From positions 248,001-312,000 of the forward strand of contig CAJQUN010000457.1 in NCBI GenBank assembly GCA_907163345.1: a DNA stretch of 64,000 nucleotides, in the 5' to 3' direction. This document shows positions 1-11,152 of the stretch, in pieces (position 1 is the stretch's first letter; every line of letters begins with the position of its first letter). The notes below the pieces were generated by a model. It saw only the letters and a program-made list of their open reading frames with translations. It searched no databases and was not told the origin of the DNA. The position numbers and the translations under genes were made by a program. The stretch is from Haberlea rhodopensis (taxonomy: Eukaryota; Streptophyta; Magnoliopsida; Lamiales; Gesneriaceae).

Positions 1-3
1 ACC

Positions 4-768
4 CTAAACATTCGCTACAACTTGTACATACTCAATGAATGCATCATCTACAGAACCTGTGACAGGGGTATGTGAATCCCTTGCTTCCGGGTTAGTTGAG
101 CCACGTTCTCTAAATACTCCGTTTTGCACCGTTTCAGATGAGGCCTGGAAGATAAGCCCCCTCACGACTTCGAACAACGTTCTTGGGCCCGAAGGCATCC
201 TCGTATATGACCGGAAACTAAGTCCCGATATGCCTGTTGTAGTCGTTCTGCGACCTCAACATTGAAACAAAGAGTCCCAAAATCTCGTTCCAGGATCTCC
301 AGGTTTTCCATGAGATGCATAACTCGTTTGAGGGTATCGCTAGCAATCTGTCCCTCCATCTCGTGTTAAGAAATCTGCAAGAACATTTTTATCAGATTTC
401 ACAATGACAATATCACAATCATAATATTGGCTTTCAGCTAGCCATCTTAAAAGTCTAGCCTTTTCTGGTTTTGATTATACTTTATTTTTCAGAAAAGACT
501 TAACACTAGTATTATCTATTTTCAGGATAAATTTCTTTGCGAGTAAAAATAGTGGCCATTTTTTCAAAAGCCTTTCGAACTGCAAAGAACTCATTCTCGT
601 TGATGTACCATCTGATAACTTCGCTGCTGTCGAATAGACCGCTGCGATATCTGCATGACACTTCTCCATCTGGTATGGCCTTCATAAGCAGCCCACCAAT
701 GATCACTGTCATCTGTGTATAATACCAGTTCATCCTCGTCATTTGGAATTGCAAGCTTTGGTAGTTGT
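4..768 (-). pseudogene. Endogenous caulimovirid copy 1: RNase H and C-terminal tail
   Basis: This is the downstream end of a pararetrovirus RT-RNase H polyprotein on the minus strand. Visible pieces are the RNase H core (about 754-512), a second segment with a DNT motif (about 540-475), and a stretch near 440-365 reading like the conserved VLADFLTR tail of viral RNase H. About 115 further residues follow, in two frames (359-162, then 198-4), before a stop at 4-6. At least two frameshifts break the reading. The same protein segment is seen in copy 2 at 28,905-29,300, which confirms the family. The RT half lies at 12,676 onward because an Athila element separates them. The 5-base duplication GTTGT at 764-768 and 12,676-12,680 marks that break. 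It is a dead fossil, not an active virus. Confidence 0.82.
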
Positions 769-2292
769 TGATCGCTTTTATTTTAAACAGTTATTTTTCA
801 GTGTAGCGATTCTATACCGCAAGTGCACGGTGTCAAGTTTTAGTATAAGGGTTTAAAAGTAAGGATTGTCGTACCCACAGGGACTAGTAGTAATTACCAC
901 GTTCGATTATAATTTCTATATTTAACCTACGATTATGGAATGATTATCAAACTAAATTGACTTAAGCACAAAAGTTAACCTAACCAGCAGTGATGGATAA
1001 TTGAAGAGAATTTATAAACGAATTATCAAGACGTCGGTTCACCCATGTAATCCCCCAAAAGTTGTCTATTAATTAAGATTCAATGTTCTATGTTCTAGGG
1101 TGACGAGTTTTCCTATTTCATTCGTTATACCTTGGTCCGGTTATAACAAGTCTAGCATTAATCTACAATAAATCACTCTCGTGTCTTTATTGAATGATTA
1201 ATACCGAAAAAACGTTTTGTGAAAACTACTAGCCTTCGATTTTGGTAAATCTATTGCTATCACATGTGTGCAAGATTTTACTTGGTCCGTCTCAACCTAA
1301 AACCCACGGCCTAATTTACTACGTCGTATCGTAATCTCATATGGTCAATTCAATTACGATTACCAAAATCATGCAAAAGGTAGCTAATCTTTTACAAGCA
1401 TTAAAAACATAAATTATTTTCAAAGATCATAGAAATTAAATCAAAACCGTTAATTAACTCAAGGATTTAAACATGGGATCCCCTATGTCTTGACAAATAT
1501 CTTAACCAACAACCATAATCAAATTATAATGCAAAAACATGTCTTTAAACAATTTTAACATCACAATCTGAAATAAAAAAATAATCAAGTTCAGAAATAC
1601 AAAGATAACGAGGATGTCGCTCCGTGCGTCGCTCCGTTCTTTCGTTCCTTGCGTTGCTCTTGCTCTTCAATGATTTGTGGTCTTGATTTGGATGGAGAAG
1701 TGGCTGCTAGGTCTCAGCAAAAATTGGCCAAAGTACATAAAAATTCGTCCCTAGGTCTGATATATAGGGCAATAATAATTGGGAAGGAGTCCACCTTGAA
1801 CCAAACATGGAAAGTCTTTATTTTTCCAAAACTCTTCGTGGCGATCGATCTTCATTCCCCCGCGATCGATCTTCAATCTCTATTGGACGTGATAGCCAAA
1901 ATAAACATTTCCTCGATTGATCCTCGTTCCCTCGCGATCGATCGCGAGTCTTCACTGTATATTGGCGATCGATCGCGAGTTCTTGCCGATCGATCGCCAA
2001 TGTATTCTGTTCAGCATCCATTTTTATGGCTCGGCGATCGATCGCGATGTTATTGCCGATCGATCGCGAGCTGTATAAAATTAAGACTTCGAGATTTCAG
2101 TCCATTTTCTCACGTCTTCGCTCGGTTTGGTCCTTTTTCAACATTATTAGCTTATTTCCTCCACTTTTATCCCATTGGACCTAGATTCCTGAAATACACA
2201 AAAATATACCAAAAAGCGTAAAATCATCCAGGAATCAATACGAAAATCAACACAAAAACATAGCAAAATAAGTGTCAAATTCACACTTATCA
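769..2292 (-). repeat. Athila 3' LTR (left copy)
   Basis: It runs from TGATCGCTTTTATT to ACACTTATCA and matches 11,153-12,675 almost base for base. Long open frames inside it (for example 1649-2221) are products of the palindrome-rich sequence and are not genes. It carries a cluster of GCGATCGATCGC-type palindromes at 1841-2070. Confidence 0.95.
1841..2070. repeat. Paired CGATCGATCG palindrome cluster in Athila LTR
   Basis: About seven copies of GCGATCGATC(GC) or close variants lie in 230 bases. The last four form two pairs: cores near 1965 and 1987, then near 2034 and 2055, each separated by roughly 10 bases. The surroundings are AT-rich, so the cluster is a local CpG-rich island. The sister LTR has the same cluster at 12,223-12,453, with some copies decayed. 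Confidence 0.9.
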
Positions 2293-2307
2293 ACTCCCCC
2301 AAACTTA
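2293..2307 (-). other. Athila polypurine tract
   Basis: Read on the minus strand, the bases next to the 3' LTR are TAAGTTTGGGGGAGT. This is a purine-rich plus-strand primer site exactly where it is expected. Confidence 0.85.
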
Positions 2308-3613
2308 GACTTGATCGTCCTCGAGCAAGCAATGAAATCAAAATGTAGAGTTTATCATCAATACTTTAACAGAATTAACTTAACAACTCAAATGCAATAG
2401 CTGAAAAATCTCACTAACACTTCAACAAGAGTCAATCCAAAAATCAACAAGAAGTGTTTTCTCATATGCCAAGCAATACCTCGCAAAATTGGAACGTGTG
2501 TGTGTGATATTGTCAATCTTGAGTTTCATATATATTTTTAAGATCAAATTCTGCTAGTAAACTCAAAGTCAAGATTACTATCAAGCACTCCATAAGTCTA
2601 CTTTTCAAGCACTTCTCCACTAATGTAATTATTCCCTAGACTTGGATCAGAAGGTCTTCTTAAGCTTATAATGTCAGGCCTTTCGTGTTTGGCTTCAAAG
2701 AAAAGATAGGATAGTGCAAAGAAGAGAGTATAAGCTTTTACAGTTCACATTTGTAGCACAAAATTGAGCTTCTCTTCTTTTCTTTTTTTAGCCTTTGCCA
2801 CTTTGGGTCTTATTTAGTCACTTTTTCTCAAGGCTTTTTATCTATCTTTTTTCTTTTCTCATTCATCATTTTTTTCAATAATAAGCTCATCTAAATGTAG
2901 CAATTAAAGTGCATCTAATGAGAATCATTATACTCCCTTTAGGTAAGGATAATTTTTTTCATTTAGGCTCATAAAGGTGTGTATAATGAGTTTGCCAAAA
3001 AATTGTTGAATGGGGGCTAATTTCCATTCTTATTCATTTAAGCTCAAAGGGGGACACTAGTGGTATATATAGACAAGGTAAGCTCGAAAGGCTCAAACGT
3101 TCCAAGGATCGCCTAAATCATATCCAAGACCAGTTCATAATTATAAAATTTCGCCTCAAAGTGCCTTCAAATAGATTCTAGAGTGCTCTAAGATGCTCAA
3201 GACAAATCATAGTTAATAGAATTTTTCACTTTCCTATATAAACTCCACTCAATCACGACTCAGACGTGCATCAAAATGTTCCTCAATTTTGACATATTAA
3301 CTCAACGCAAGATATTCACCAACAAGTCAAAATTTTCAAAACTCTAATTGAGATGGAGATTATTTTCATCATGTATTTTAGTTGCAAGTTTCATTCATGT
3401 ATTTCTTAATGAATAACTCAATTTTCACCAACAAATAACTTTAATATGCTCAAGAACGACTTCGTACCACTCGCTAAAATATCATGCAATAAAGTAGTAG
3501 CAAGAGAACAACAGTACTCAGTAAAGACCCCCCCCAAACTTAGTATGTGCATTGCCCTCAATGTACAGAAAACAATAAGTGCAGCAGCAAAACACATACC
3601 TCGACGACGATCG
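2308..3613. other. Athila 3' non-coding internal region
   Basis: This stretch lies between ORF3 and the PPT. I see no protein-coding signal, only AT-rich sequence with pyrimidine runs near 2760-2880. Long 3' non-coding stretches are usual in Athila elements. Confidence 0.6.
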
Positions 3614-4738
3614 TCAGTGATCGTCGTCCTCATCGTCCCGCTCCGGTGGTGGTTCTGGGTAGTAAGGTTCATGTGGCTTGTATGACTGGACTGTAGGCTG
3701 TGGTGGGAACGGAATGTTCGGGAAACCCTGTGCCAAAGCAGAGTTCCATGCAGCTTGATACTGCAAGAACTCCATGTTTTGCTGATATAATTGCTGGTGG
3801 CCCCATCAGAGTGCATGTCGTATCTCCTGCAACTCATGATGGAGGGATTCCATCGTAATTGAAGTAGGCACTGTAGCAGCCGATGATGATGGTCCAGGAA
3901 GGTGGCTGCTGCTAGGTCGTGGTTGTGCCATCCGTCTGACTGTGGCTGGTGCAGGATGATCGACCACGAGCAATGCCTTCGGTGGAATTGCCTCTTCTGC
4001 GGAGTCCCAGGCAACTTCCGCATACTTGCACAACGAGGTGATAGTGGAGGGGCATGGCATACCAGAAGTGGGAGGGCCGCGAGTGTAGTTCCGGATGGCT
4101 GCCTCGACAAGACGTCCGAGATCGATCGTGAGTCCGGTAACTATGGCATATACAAGTATAGCTATGTCCTTTGTGACTTCCGATGTATGAGTCGATGGCA
4201 TGACTCGTGCTACTATAAATGAAAACCAATCCTTGGGCTCCACCTTCAGATCCGATATCAGTACCAGTTGTGGCTTTCCGTCGGCGTTCAGTCGCCATTG
4301 AGATCCCTCTATACATATGGTTGACAAAATAGCATCCAAGTCAATGTGATTCCGGCAATATATGGTATAGTCATCCTCCGGAATGTTTGGCATGTTATAT
4401 AGTGCATTGATAGCCTGTGAATCAAAGAGCACTGGTTGTTGCCGTAAAGAGACAACGTTGGCTTCAATTTGGTGTTGTGCCCGGAGGTTGGAGTAAAACT
4501 CGCTGACTAAAGAAACCACCGCATCTCGTGGTTGGCGAACAAAAGTATACCACTCTCGCCGGAGTGCCTCTTGGATCACAGCACAGCCGAGCTTGCTCGT
4601 GTCCATTCCCCGTTCCCGTATCAGATTCTTCTTCCGGTATACCGCATAAAATTTTGCAGCTTCCTTATTTATGAACTTGTAGGAGTCAAACTCCTCAGGA
4701 GCGGGAACATGCTGCTTTTGCTTGCGCTTCGGTGCCAT
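3614..4738 (-). pseudogene. Athila ORF3, 'putative plant transposon protein' domain (one stop)
   Basis: The reading frame is about 374 codons. I place the start at 4738, an ATG followed by a basic APKRKQK stretch that could be a nuclear signal, rather than the upstream ATG at 4771. The core of roughly 250 residues has FYAVYRKK, IRERGMD, VSEFYSNL, DWFSFIVARVMPSTH and a LLVY-like ILVYAIVTG segment. I recall this pattern from the plant-specific Pfam family described as putative plant transposon protein. A TGA at 3806-3808 stands where TGG is expected. The same frame then continues about 64 codons into a Pro/Tyr-rich and acidic tail ending DDEDDDH at 3614. I see no signal peptide or transmembrane segment, so an envelope role is not supported. 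Function unknown. Confidence 0.75.
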
Positions 4739-5629
4739 CCCTAGAATCAAAGTTACCAAAACCACTACCAACCAACAATCAAAGTTAAACTACTAACCCA
4801 ACCACACAATAATCACTAGGAAACTCTTCAATTCTCCCCCAAACTTAACAATACCATACAATTCCAACTTCACCAATTCACAATTCAAAATCTTAATAAT
4901 TTCACACCCCAACACTTAATTGACAATCAATTAATGGCCCATGTATAGCAAATCTAAAATACCTCAACAAATTTCGAAAATTTGTTACTTAATAGTCCTT
5001 AGCTTTCCATAGCTTCAACTTGAAGTGTAGGGTGCTCGAAATTCCTTTTCCCTTGCTAATTCCTGTGAAAGATTGAGGCTTGATGTTAGAATTGAAGATG
5101 TCTTTCGAAAATCTTGAAGAAAAATGAAGGATTGAAGATGGATTGGGAAAGAGTTGAGGAAAATTGGGGAATTTGGGGGAGGGTTTCGAGTTTGAGTGTG
5201 TGTAATGTGTGTAAAATGCTGATTCTGATAATAAAAAAAATGAAATTTTGGACCTCGCGATCGATAGCGGATATTTACCGATCGATCGCGAGAGTTTTCT
5301 GGAATGGGGCGATCGATCGCGAGTGTTTGCCGATCGATCGCCAATTTAAAAATAAATTTTTTTTCTTCTCAGGACTTGGCGATCGATCGCGATGGTATGT
5401 CGATCGATCGCCAAAACACACTGCCCGAATTTTTTTTTTTTAGATCAACACTTTTTCTCTCGGGATTCGCTCTTCTCCACCCACTCTGCAAAATTGACAC
5501 ACGGAGTCAATCCTTAAAACAAAATTGCAAACCAAACAAAATCTAACTAAAAAAATTAAAACAAAGGAAGGGAGAAAATTTGGTGTTCTTAATTTATAGT
5601 CCCAAGCTGGACTTATTACCAACATCAAT
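4739..5629. other. Athila spacer between integrase and ORF3
   Basis: The spacer separates integrase from ORF3 and has no convincing coding sequence. It contains a second palindrome cluster at 5255-5412. Open frames across it (5015-5344, 5114-5443) read through the palindromes and look accidental. Confidence 0.6.
5255..5412. repeat. Three palindrome pairs in the Athila internal spacer
   Basis: Six CGATCGAT(CG) cores form three pairs (about 5255/5279, 5310/5331, 5381/5401). The last pair is followed after a few bases by CACACTGCCCGA at 5417-5428. This is outside the LTR, so LTR duplication does not explain its presence here. Confidence 0.9.
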
Positions 5630-6788
5630 TTAAGAGTCAAAATGGACAACAGTAGGCGGACTGAAATCATGTCCATGATAGTGCTTCAACCGCTGTCCAT
5701 TGACTGTGAATGTGCCTTTTGTTGGATCGTTGATCTCGATCGCTCCGGATGGGAATACCCTTGTGATAGTGAATGGTCCTTGCCATCGAGACTTCAACTT
5801 ACCTGGAAAGAGTCTCAATCTGGAGTTAAAAAGTAGGACCAAATCCTCTTCTTTGAATTCACGCTGGCTAAGTTTAGCATCATGCCATTTTTTTGTTTTG
5901 TCTTTATAGATCTTGGCATTCTCGTAAGCTTGGTTTCTAAACTCATCCATTTCATTTAAGTGTAGGAGACGTTTTTCACTTGCAACAGTTAAAATCAAAA
6001 TTCAGATTTTTTATTGCCCAAAATGCCTTGTGTTCTAGCTCGACAGGAAGATGACATGCTTTGCCAAAAACTAACCTATATGGTGATGTACCAATAGGTG
6101 TTTTAAATGCCGTCCTATATGCCCATAAAACATCATCTAACCTCAAGGACCAATCTTTTCTAGACGTATTGACCGATTTTTCCAAAATCCGTTTCACTTC
6201 TCTATTGGAAACCTCTACTTGTCCACATGTTTGTGGGTGGTAAGGTGTTGCAACCTTGTGGGTGACACCATATTTGCTCAAAAGTTTTTCAAATAGTTTA
6301 TTGCAAAAGTGTGACCCACCGTCACTAATGATTGCTCGAGGAGTGCCAAATCGAGTAAAAATGTTCTTTTTTCAAAAAATTTACCACCACTCTAGCATCA
6401 TTAGTGCGTGAAGCTTCAGCCTCAACCCATTTTGAAACGTAATCCACAGCGACAAGTATGTAATAATTAGAACATGAAACTGGAAATGGTCCCATAAAAT
6501 CTATGCCCCAAACATCAAATAAATCGCATTCAAGCATATTGTTTAAAGGCATTTCATGTCCCCTAGAAATGTTGCTCGTTCTTTGGCATTTATCACAAGT
6601 GGATACATACCTGTATGCATCTTTAAACGAGGTAGGCCAGTAAAAGCCCTATTCAAGTACCTTGGCAGCAGTTTTTGTTGGACCCATGTGGCCCCTACCT
6701 CTCGGTCATGACAGTGGCTCATAATAGATGCCATCTCCTCCTCCAGTGCACACCTCCTGATCATGTTGTCTGCACAAACCTTAAACAA
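5630..6788 (-). pseudogene. Athila integrase (frameshifted)
   Basis: It encodes integrase, which inserts element DNA into the chromosome. The pieces are a zinc-binding N-terminal part (6788-6543, with a HCHDREVG-like H2C2 segment), a catalytic core starting at DVWGIDFMGPFP with YVSKWVEA near 6500-6420, and a core/C-terminal part (6281-5976) with TPYHPQTCGQVEVSNREVKRIL. A final segment (5998-5630) has the GPF-type motif SRWQGPFTITRVFPSGAIEI. Frame changes near 6545, 6325-6281 and 5990 break the protein. It follows RNase H directly and is followed by the spacer and ORF3. Confidence 0.88.
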
Positions 6789-7396
6789 CTATGGGTCCTC
6801 CCACATGTAGTGTTTAACATCAGATAAGAATTTCTTCTTCTGATAGAAGGTCATTTGTGGGAGGATACCACTAACCAGATAATTTGCAAAATCGGCATAC
6901 CACGGTAGTGTAAGAACTTGGAAAAGCTGTTCATCGGGAAATTTTTCATTGATTTCTTCCAGTTCATTATCATGTTTCTCCATCATATTATCAATCCTAG
7001 ATAAATGATCCGCTACTACATTCTCAACACCCCTCTTATCTTTAATTTCTAAATCAAATTCTTACAATAGGAGAATCCATCGGATTAAACGTGGTTTATC
7101 ATCTTTTTTTAGCAAGAAGATATTTAAGTGCCGAGTGATCAGTGTACACAATTACTTTTGATAGACAGAGATAAGAGTGAAATTTATCAAACGCAAATAC
7201 TACTGCTAGCAGTTCTTTCTCAGTGGTGGCATAGTTTTGTTGTGCCTCATTTAAAGTTCTACTAGCATAGTAAATAGTATGAAATACCTTATTCCGTCTT
7301 TGTCCCAATACTGCTCCGACAGCTGTGTCACTAGCATCACATACTCAAATGGCATATCCCAATCCGGTGCTACCAACACAGGTGCTCCTTCAATGT
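6789..7396 (-). pseudogene. Athila RNase H and connection region (degraded)
   Basis: RNase H is clear at 7308-7099, with GQRRNKVFHTIYYASRTLNEAQ, the TEKELLAVVFA helix and VYTDHSALKYL. The 3' linker to integrase continues at 6986-6789. Between 7396 and 7309 the join to RT is damaged: the frame stops after VQAF, and the part coding the first catalytic Asp region is shortened and out of frame. Confidence 0.85.
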
Positions 7397-9272
7397 CTAG
7401 AATGCCTGCACACAATCAGGATTAAAATCAAAAGGTGTATCTTTAGTCAATAAATGAGAGAGTAGTTTCGAAATTTTTGAAAAATCTTTAATAAATCTCC
7501 TATAAAAGCCTGCATGGCCTAGGAAACTTCGAACCCCCTTCACTGATACTGGTGGAGGTAGTTCCTGTATCACCTGGATCTTTGCTCGGTCCACCTCCAT
7601 ACCCTTGTGGGATATTTTGTGTCCCAATACTATTCCCTCTTGTACCATGAAGTGACATTTCTCCCAATTTAGTATCAAATTCGTCTCTTCACACCTTGTT
7701 AGTACTAAGTCAAGATTATTTAAGCAAGCATCAACAGAATCCCCAAAGACAGAAAAGTCATCCATAAAGACCTCTAAGAATTTTTCAACCATATCATGAA
7801 AAATAGACATCATACATCTTTGAAAAGTTGTAGGCGCATTACACAATCCAAATGGCATTCTCCTAAAAGCAAACATACCATAAGGACAAGTGAAGGTAGT
7901 CTTCTCTTGGTCCTCAGGTGCAATAGCTATTTTATTATACCCAGAATAGCCATCTAGAAAACAATAAAAATCATACCCTGCTAGACGCTCTATCATTTGG
8001 TCAATGAATGGAAGGGGAAAATGGTCTTTACGGGTGGCGTCATTTAACTTTCTATAAATCAATGCAGACGCGCCAACCTGTGACTGTTCTAGTAGGGATC
8101 AATTCATTGTTCTCATTCTTAACGACAGTCATACCTCCTTTCTTGGGTACACATTGCATAGGACTAACCCATGCACTATCAGAAATGGGATAGATAATAC
8201 CTGCATCTAGCAGTTTGATGACCTCAGCCTTCACCACTTCTTGCATCTTTGGGTTTAACCTGCGTTGTGGTTGAACCACGGGTTTGTAAGCATCCTCCAT
8301 CAAGATCTTATGCATACATGTTGATGGGCTTATCCCTCTTATGTCCGCTACTTTCCACCCGAATGCTTTCTTATGCTCCCTCAAGATCCTAAGTAGTTTG
8401 TCTTCGTTTATACCTGCTAAAGATGAAGAGACAATTACAGGCAATGACTCTTTAAAATCTAAATAAACATACTTGAGATGAGGAGGGAGGGTTTTGAGTT
8501 CAAGAGTTGGTGGTTCTTCAATGGAGGGCTTTTGTGGCTTCATGTCCCTCTCTCCCAACTCGCCTAAATTGTTCCTCACACGCCTATTATGGGGAATATT
8601 GGCGTTCAAATAAACGACATTCTCTTTCAACTCGATGGTCTCTCCCAGCTTTTCAATGTCCTCTACCAAGCATGCTTCCAATTCATCCTTGTGTGTTCCC
8701 TTAAACACATTAGCAGATAACACATCAATAATATCAACACTAAAACACATATGCTCATCATGTTGGTGTTTTAACGCTTTAAAAACGTTGAAAGTGACTT
8801 GATCCTCCCCTACACGGAGGATCAACTTCCCTTGTTGGACATCTATAAGTGCCTTTCCAGTAGCAAAGAATGGTCTTCCCAAGATCAGTGGCGTGTCAGC
8901 GTCTTCTTCCATATCCAACACAAGGAAGTCTGCCGGGAAGATGAATTTATCGACCTTCACTAAGACATCTTCTATGATTCCTCGTGGGTATGTCACAGAC
9001 CTATCTGCCAATTGCAAAGAAACCGTGGTCGGTTTTGGCTCACCAAGCCCCAACTTCCTGAAAATTGACAAAGGCATAAGATTAATACTTGCACCTAAAT
9101 CACATAAAGATTTTGTAAATGAAATAGACCCAATTGTGCAAGGTATAGAAAAACTCCCTGGATCTTTCAACTTAGGAGGCAGTTTGTTTTGGACAACTGC
9201 AGAACACTCCTCAGTTAACTTAATCGTCTCATGCTCACCCAATTTCCTCTTATTCGACAGAATATCTTTCAA
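7397..9272 (-). pseudogene. Athila protease and reverse transcriptase (one frameshift)
   Basis: Frame 9272-8052 gives the aspartic protease with the Athila-type LCDLGASINLMP box and ILGRPFFATG flap/second half. It leads into the RT N-terminus (KAEVIKLLDAGIIYPISDSAWVSPMQCVPKKGG). After CID, one extra T in a T-run near 8052 shifts the frame. RT then continues at 8062-7397 with YRKLNDATRKDHFPLPFID, the FCFLDGYSGYNKI block, MPFGLCNAP and the catalytic FMDD box. The thumb has SFLGHAGFYRRFIKDFSKI. Apart from the shift, RT is well preserved. Confidence 0.92.
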
Positions 9273-10898
9273 AACTTAGCGTAGCTAGGCATTTGAAGTA
9301 AAGCATCATCAAATGGAATATTTATTTGTAATTTCTTAAAAATTTCTAAGAATTTAGCAAAACTAGTATCTACATTTGCCCTTTTCAATGCAGCAGGAAA
9401 TGGGGGAGGGATTTGTACCTTCTTGGGTGGTGCGATAGGTGTAGTGGTAGTAGTAGACTTACCATTTTCACGTGTCTGAATGTCATTCTCACCTTCCAAC
9501 TCAACTACGTGCTCATCGTCCCGATCTTCAGTCTGTGATCCAATGTCTTTTCCATTCCTCAATGAGATCGCCTTGGCTTGCTCTCGGGGGTTCTTTTCCA
9601 TATCACTTGGTAAGCTTCCTGGTGCTCTTCCCGCTAACATATTTGCCATTTGCCCCATTTGAGTTTCCAAATTCTTAATTGATGCATCTTGATTTTGCAT
9701 CCTATTCTCCGTCATCGTTATGAACTTAGTTAGCAACTCTTCCATACTCGGCTTTGGTGGATAACCCGGTGGAGGTTGTGGATTCAAGACATTCTTTTGG
9801 TTGGACCAAGAGAAGTTCGGATGATTCTTCCACGGTTGGTTATGGTTGTTGGAGTATGAGTTACCCTGTGGTGGTCTATTTCCTACAAAATTTGCTTGTT
9901 CATTAGATTGCATAAAAGGGTTACCTGCCTGACATTCCGTGCTTGGATGGTTGCCTCCTCGTCCTCTTTCAGTTCTCTGGCAGCAGCTGATAAGTATCGA
10001 TTCAAAAACCGAGTTCTGATCTCACATATCCAAGATCGTCAACTTAAAAATCAACTAAATCACATAAATCGCATGTGATCACTTGAGCTTGCATGGCTGT
10101 CATGCTCAAACTGTCAATCTTCTTGTTCAAAGCCTCCAATTGAGCTTGTATTGATGTCACTTCATCCACTTGATGCATCCCAATTGGTCTTTTGGGCACA
10201 TTCCTTTCGGACTGCCACTGGTAACTGTTGGATGTCATCTCTTCCAAGAGTGTGAAAGCTTCCTTAGGTGACTTTCTCATAATGGTACCTCTTGCTGCTG
10301 CATCAATCATGGATCTATTAGCAGAAAATAAACCATTGTAAAATGTTTGTACCTGAAGCCAAATCGGAAGGCCATGGTGTGGGCATCTTCGAAGTAGATC
10401 CTTGAAGCGCTCCCAAGCTTTGTACAGTGTCTCCGGATCATGTTGCATGAATGTTGTGATATCATTGCGCATCTTAGCTGTCTTGGAAGGGGGAAAGTAT
10501 TTTGATAGGAAGGCTTGAGCCATCCCCTCCCAAGTAGTGATCGATCATGCAGGCAATGAATTTAACCAACTCTTAGCTTTATCATTTAAAGAAAAGGGAA
10601 AAAGTCGTAACCTGATGGCGTCGTCACTGACGCCATTGTGCTTGAATGTGTCGCATATCTCCAAAAGGTTGGAGATATGAGCATTAGGGTCATCAGTATG
10701 AGATCTTCCGAATTGCACAGAATGTTGAATCATCTGAATTATGGCAGGCTTGATCTCGAAGTTATTAGCCTGAATCCTTGGTCTAGTGATGCTAGACATG
10801 GTGCCTTGAAAAGATGGTTGTGCATAGTCCATCATGGACCTTGTAATTGTCACTTCATCATTGTGTTGTTCAACATTCCCTCGATTATTCTCAGCCAT
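9269..10898 (-). pseudogene. Athila gag (stop plus foreign insertion)
   Basis: Gag starts at ATG 10898 (MAENNRGN). It contains the typical retrotransposon gag core with DPNAHISNLLEICDTFK, RLRLFPFSLNDKAKSWLNSLP, FLSKYFPPSKTAKMRND and AWERFKDLLRRCPHHG. TGA at 10545-10547 stands where TGG is expected. At about 10,069 the frame is broken in the zinc knuckle: the sequence reads TCD, then about 111 foreign bases, then resumes at the remaining NHPSTECQAGNPFMQSNEQ-like part. The last ORF (9913-9269) holds the Pro/Asn-rich C-terminus, a short coiled coil near 9,700-9,650, and the link to protease. Confidence 0.88.
9959..10069 (-). other. Tekay-type gag fragment inserted in the Athila zinc knuckle
   Basis: About 111 bases interrupt the Athila knuckle between the first Cys codons and the NHPSTEC part. 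The downstream half, 10,021-9,960, translates as RTRFLNRYLSAAARELKEDE. This is the same gag segment found in chromovirus A (32,746-32,805) and B (50,018-49,963). The other half is unassigned. The exact junctions are read against the expected Athila knuckle rather than an intact copy, so they may be off by a few bases. Confidence 0.75.
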
Positions 10899-11128
10899 CT
10901 CTATAGTTTCTTTCCGAAGTCTTCTACAAGTTCACTCAATCTCTAAGTCAAGTGGCTCTAATATAGGTCTGTCACTTCGTAGCATGCACTACAAAGACAA
11001 CTCCCTACAAAATTCAACACAAAGAAGGAACAACAGTGGTGAAATGATCTAAACCGTAACAAAAGTAAAAATAAGAAATTATGGTTAAATTATAGTCAAC
11101 TAATCTCCTATGATATTACTTAAACTAG

Positions 11129-11146
11129 TCCCCGGCAGCGGCGCCA
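11129..11146 (-). other. Athila primer-binding site (tRNA-Asp type)
   Basis: On the minus strand this reads TGGCGCCGCTGCCGGGGA, six bases inside the 5' LTR. It matches the classic Athila PBS for the 3' end of tRNA-Asp with one change. Confidence 0.9.
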
Positions 11147-11152
11147 AAAACT

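Noticed and set aside
1841..2070. GATC-rich stretches as a sign of bacterial contamination
   Set aside because: They sit within LTRs that have exact partners and target duplications in plant sequence.
1649..2221. 190-codon + frame, with a 201-codon twin at 11,999-12,604
   Set aside because: Both lie wholly inside Athila LTRs, run through the palindrome cluster (giving SIA/DRS-type repeats) and match no family.
3418..4110. 230-codon minus frame overlapping Athila ORF3
   Set aside because: It is an alternative frame of ORF3, while the ORF3 frame carries the conserved domain.
3614..4738. Athila ORF3 as an envelope protein
   Set aside because: No signal peptide, transmembrane segment or glycoprotein-like pattern. 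The core matches a plant-specific soluble-type domain.
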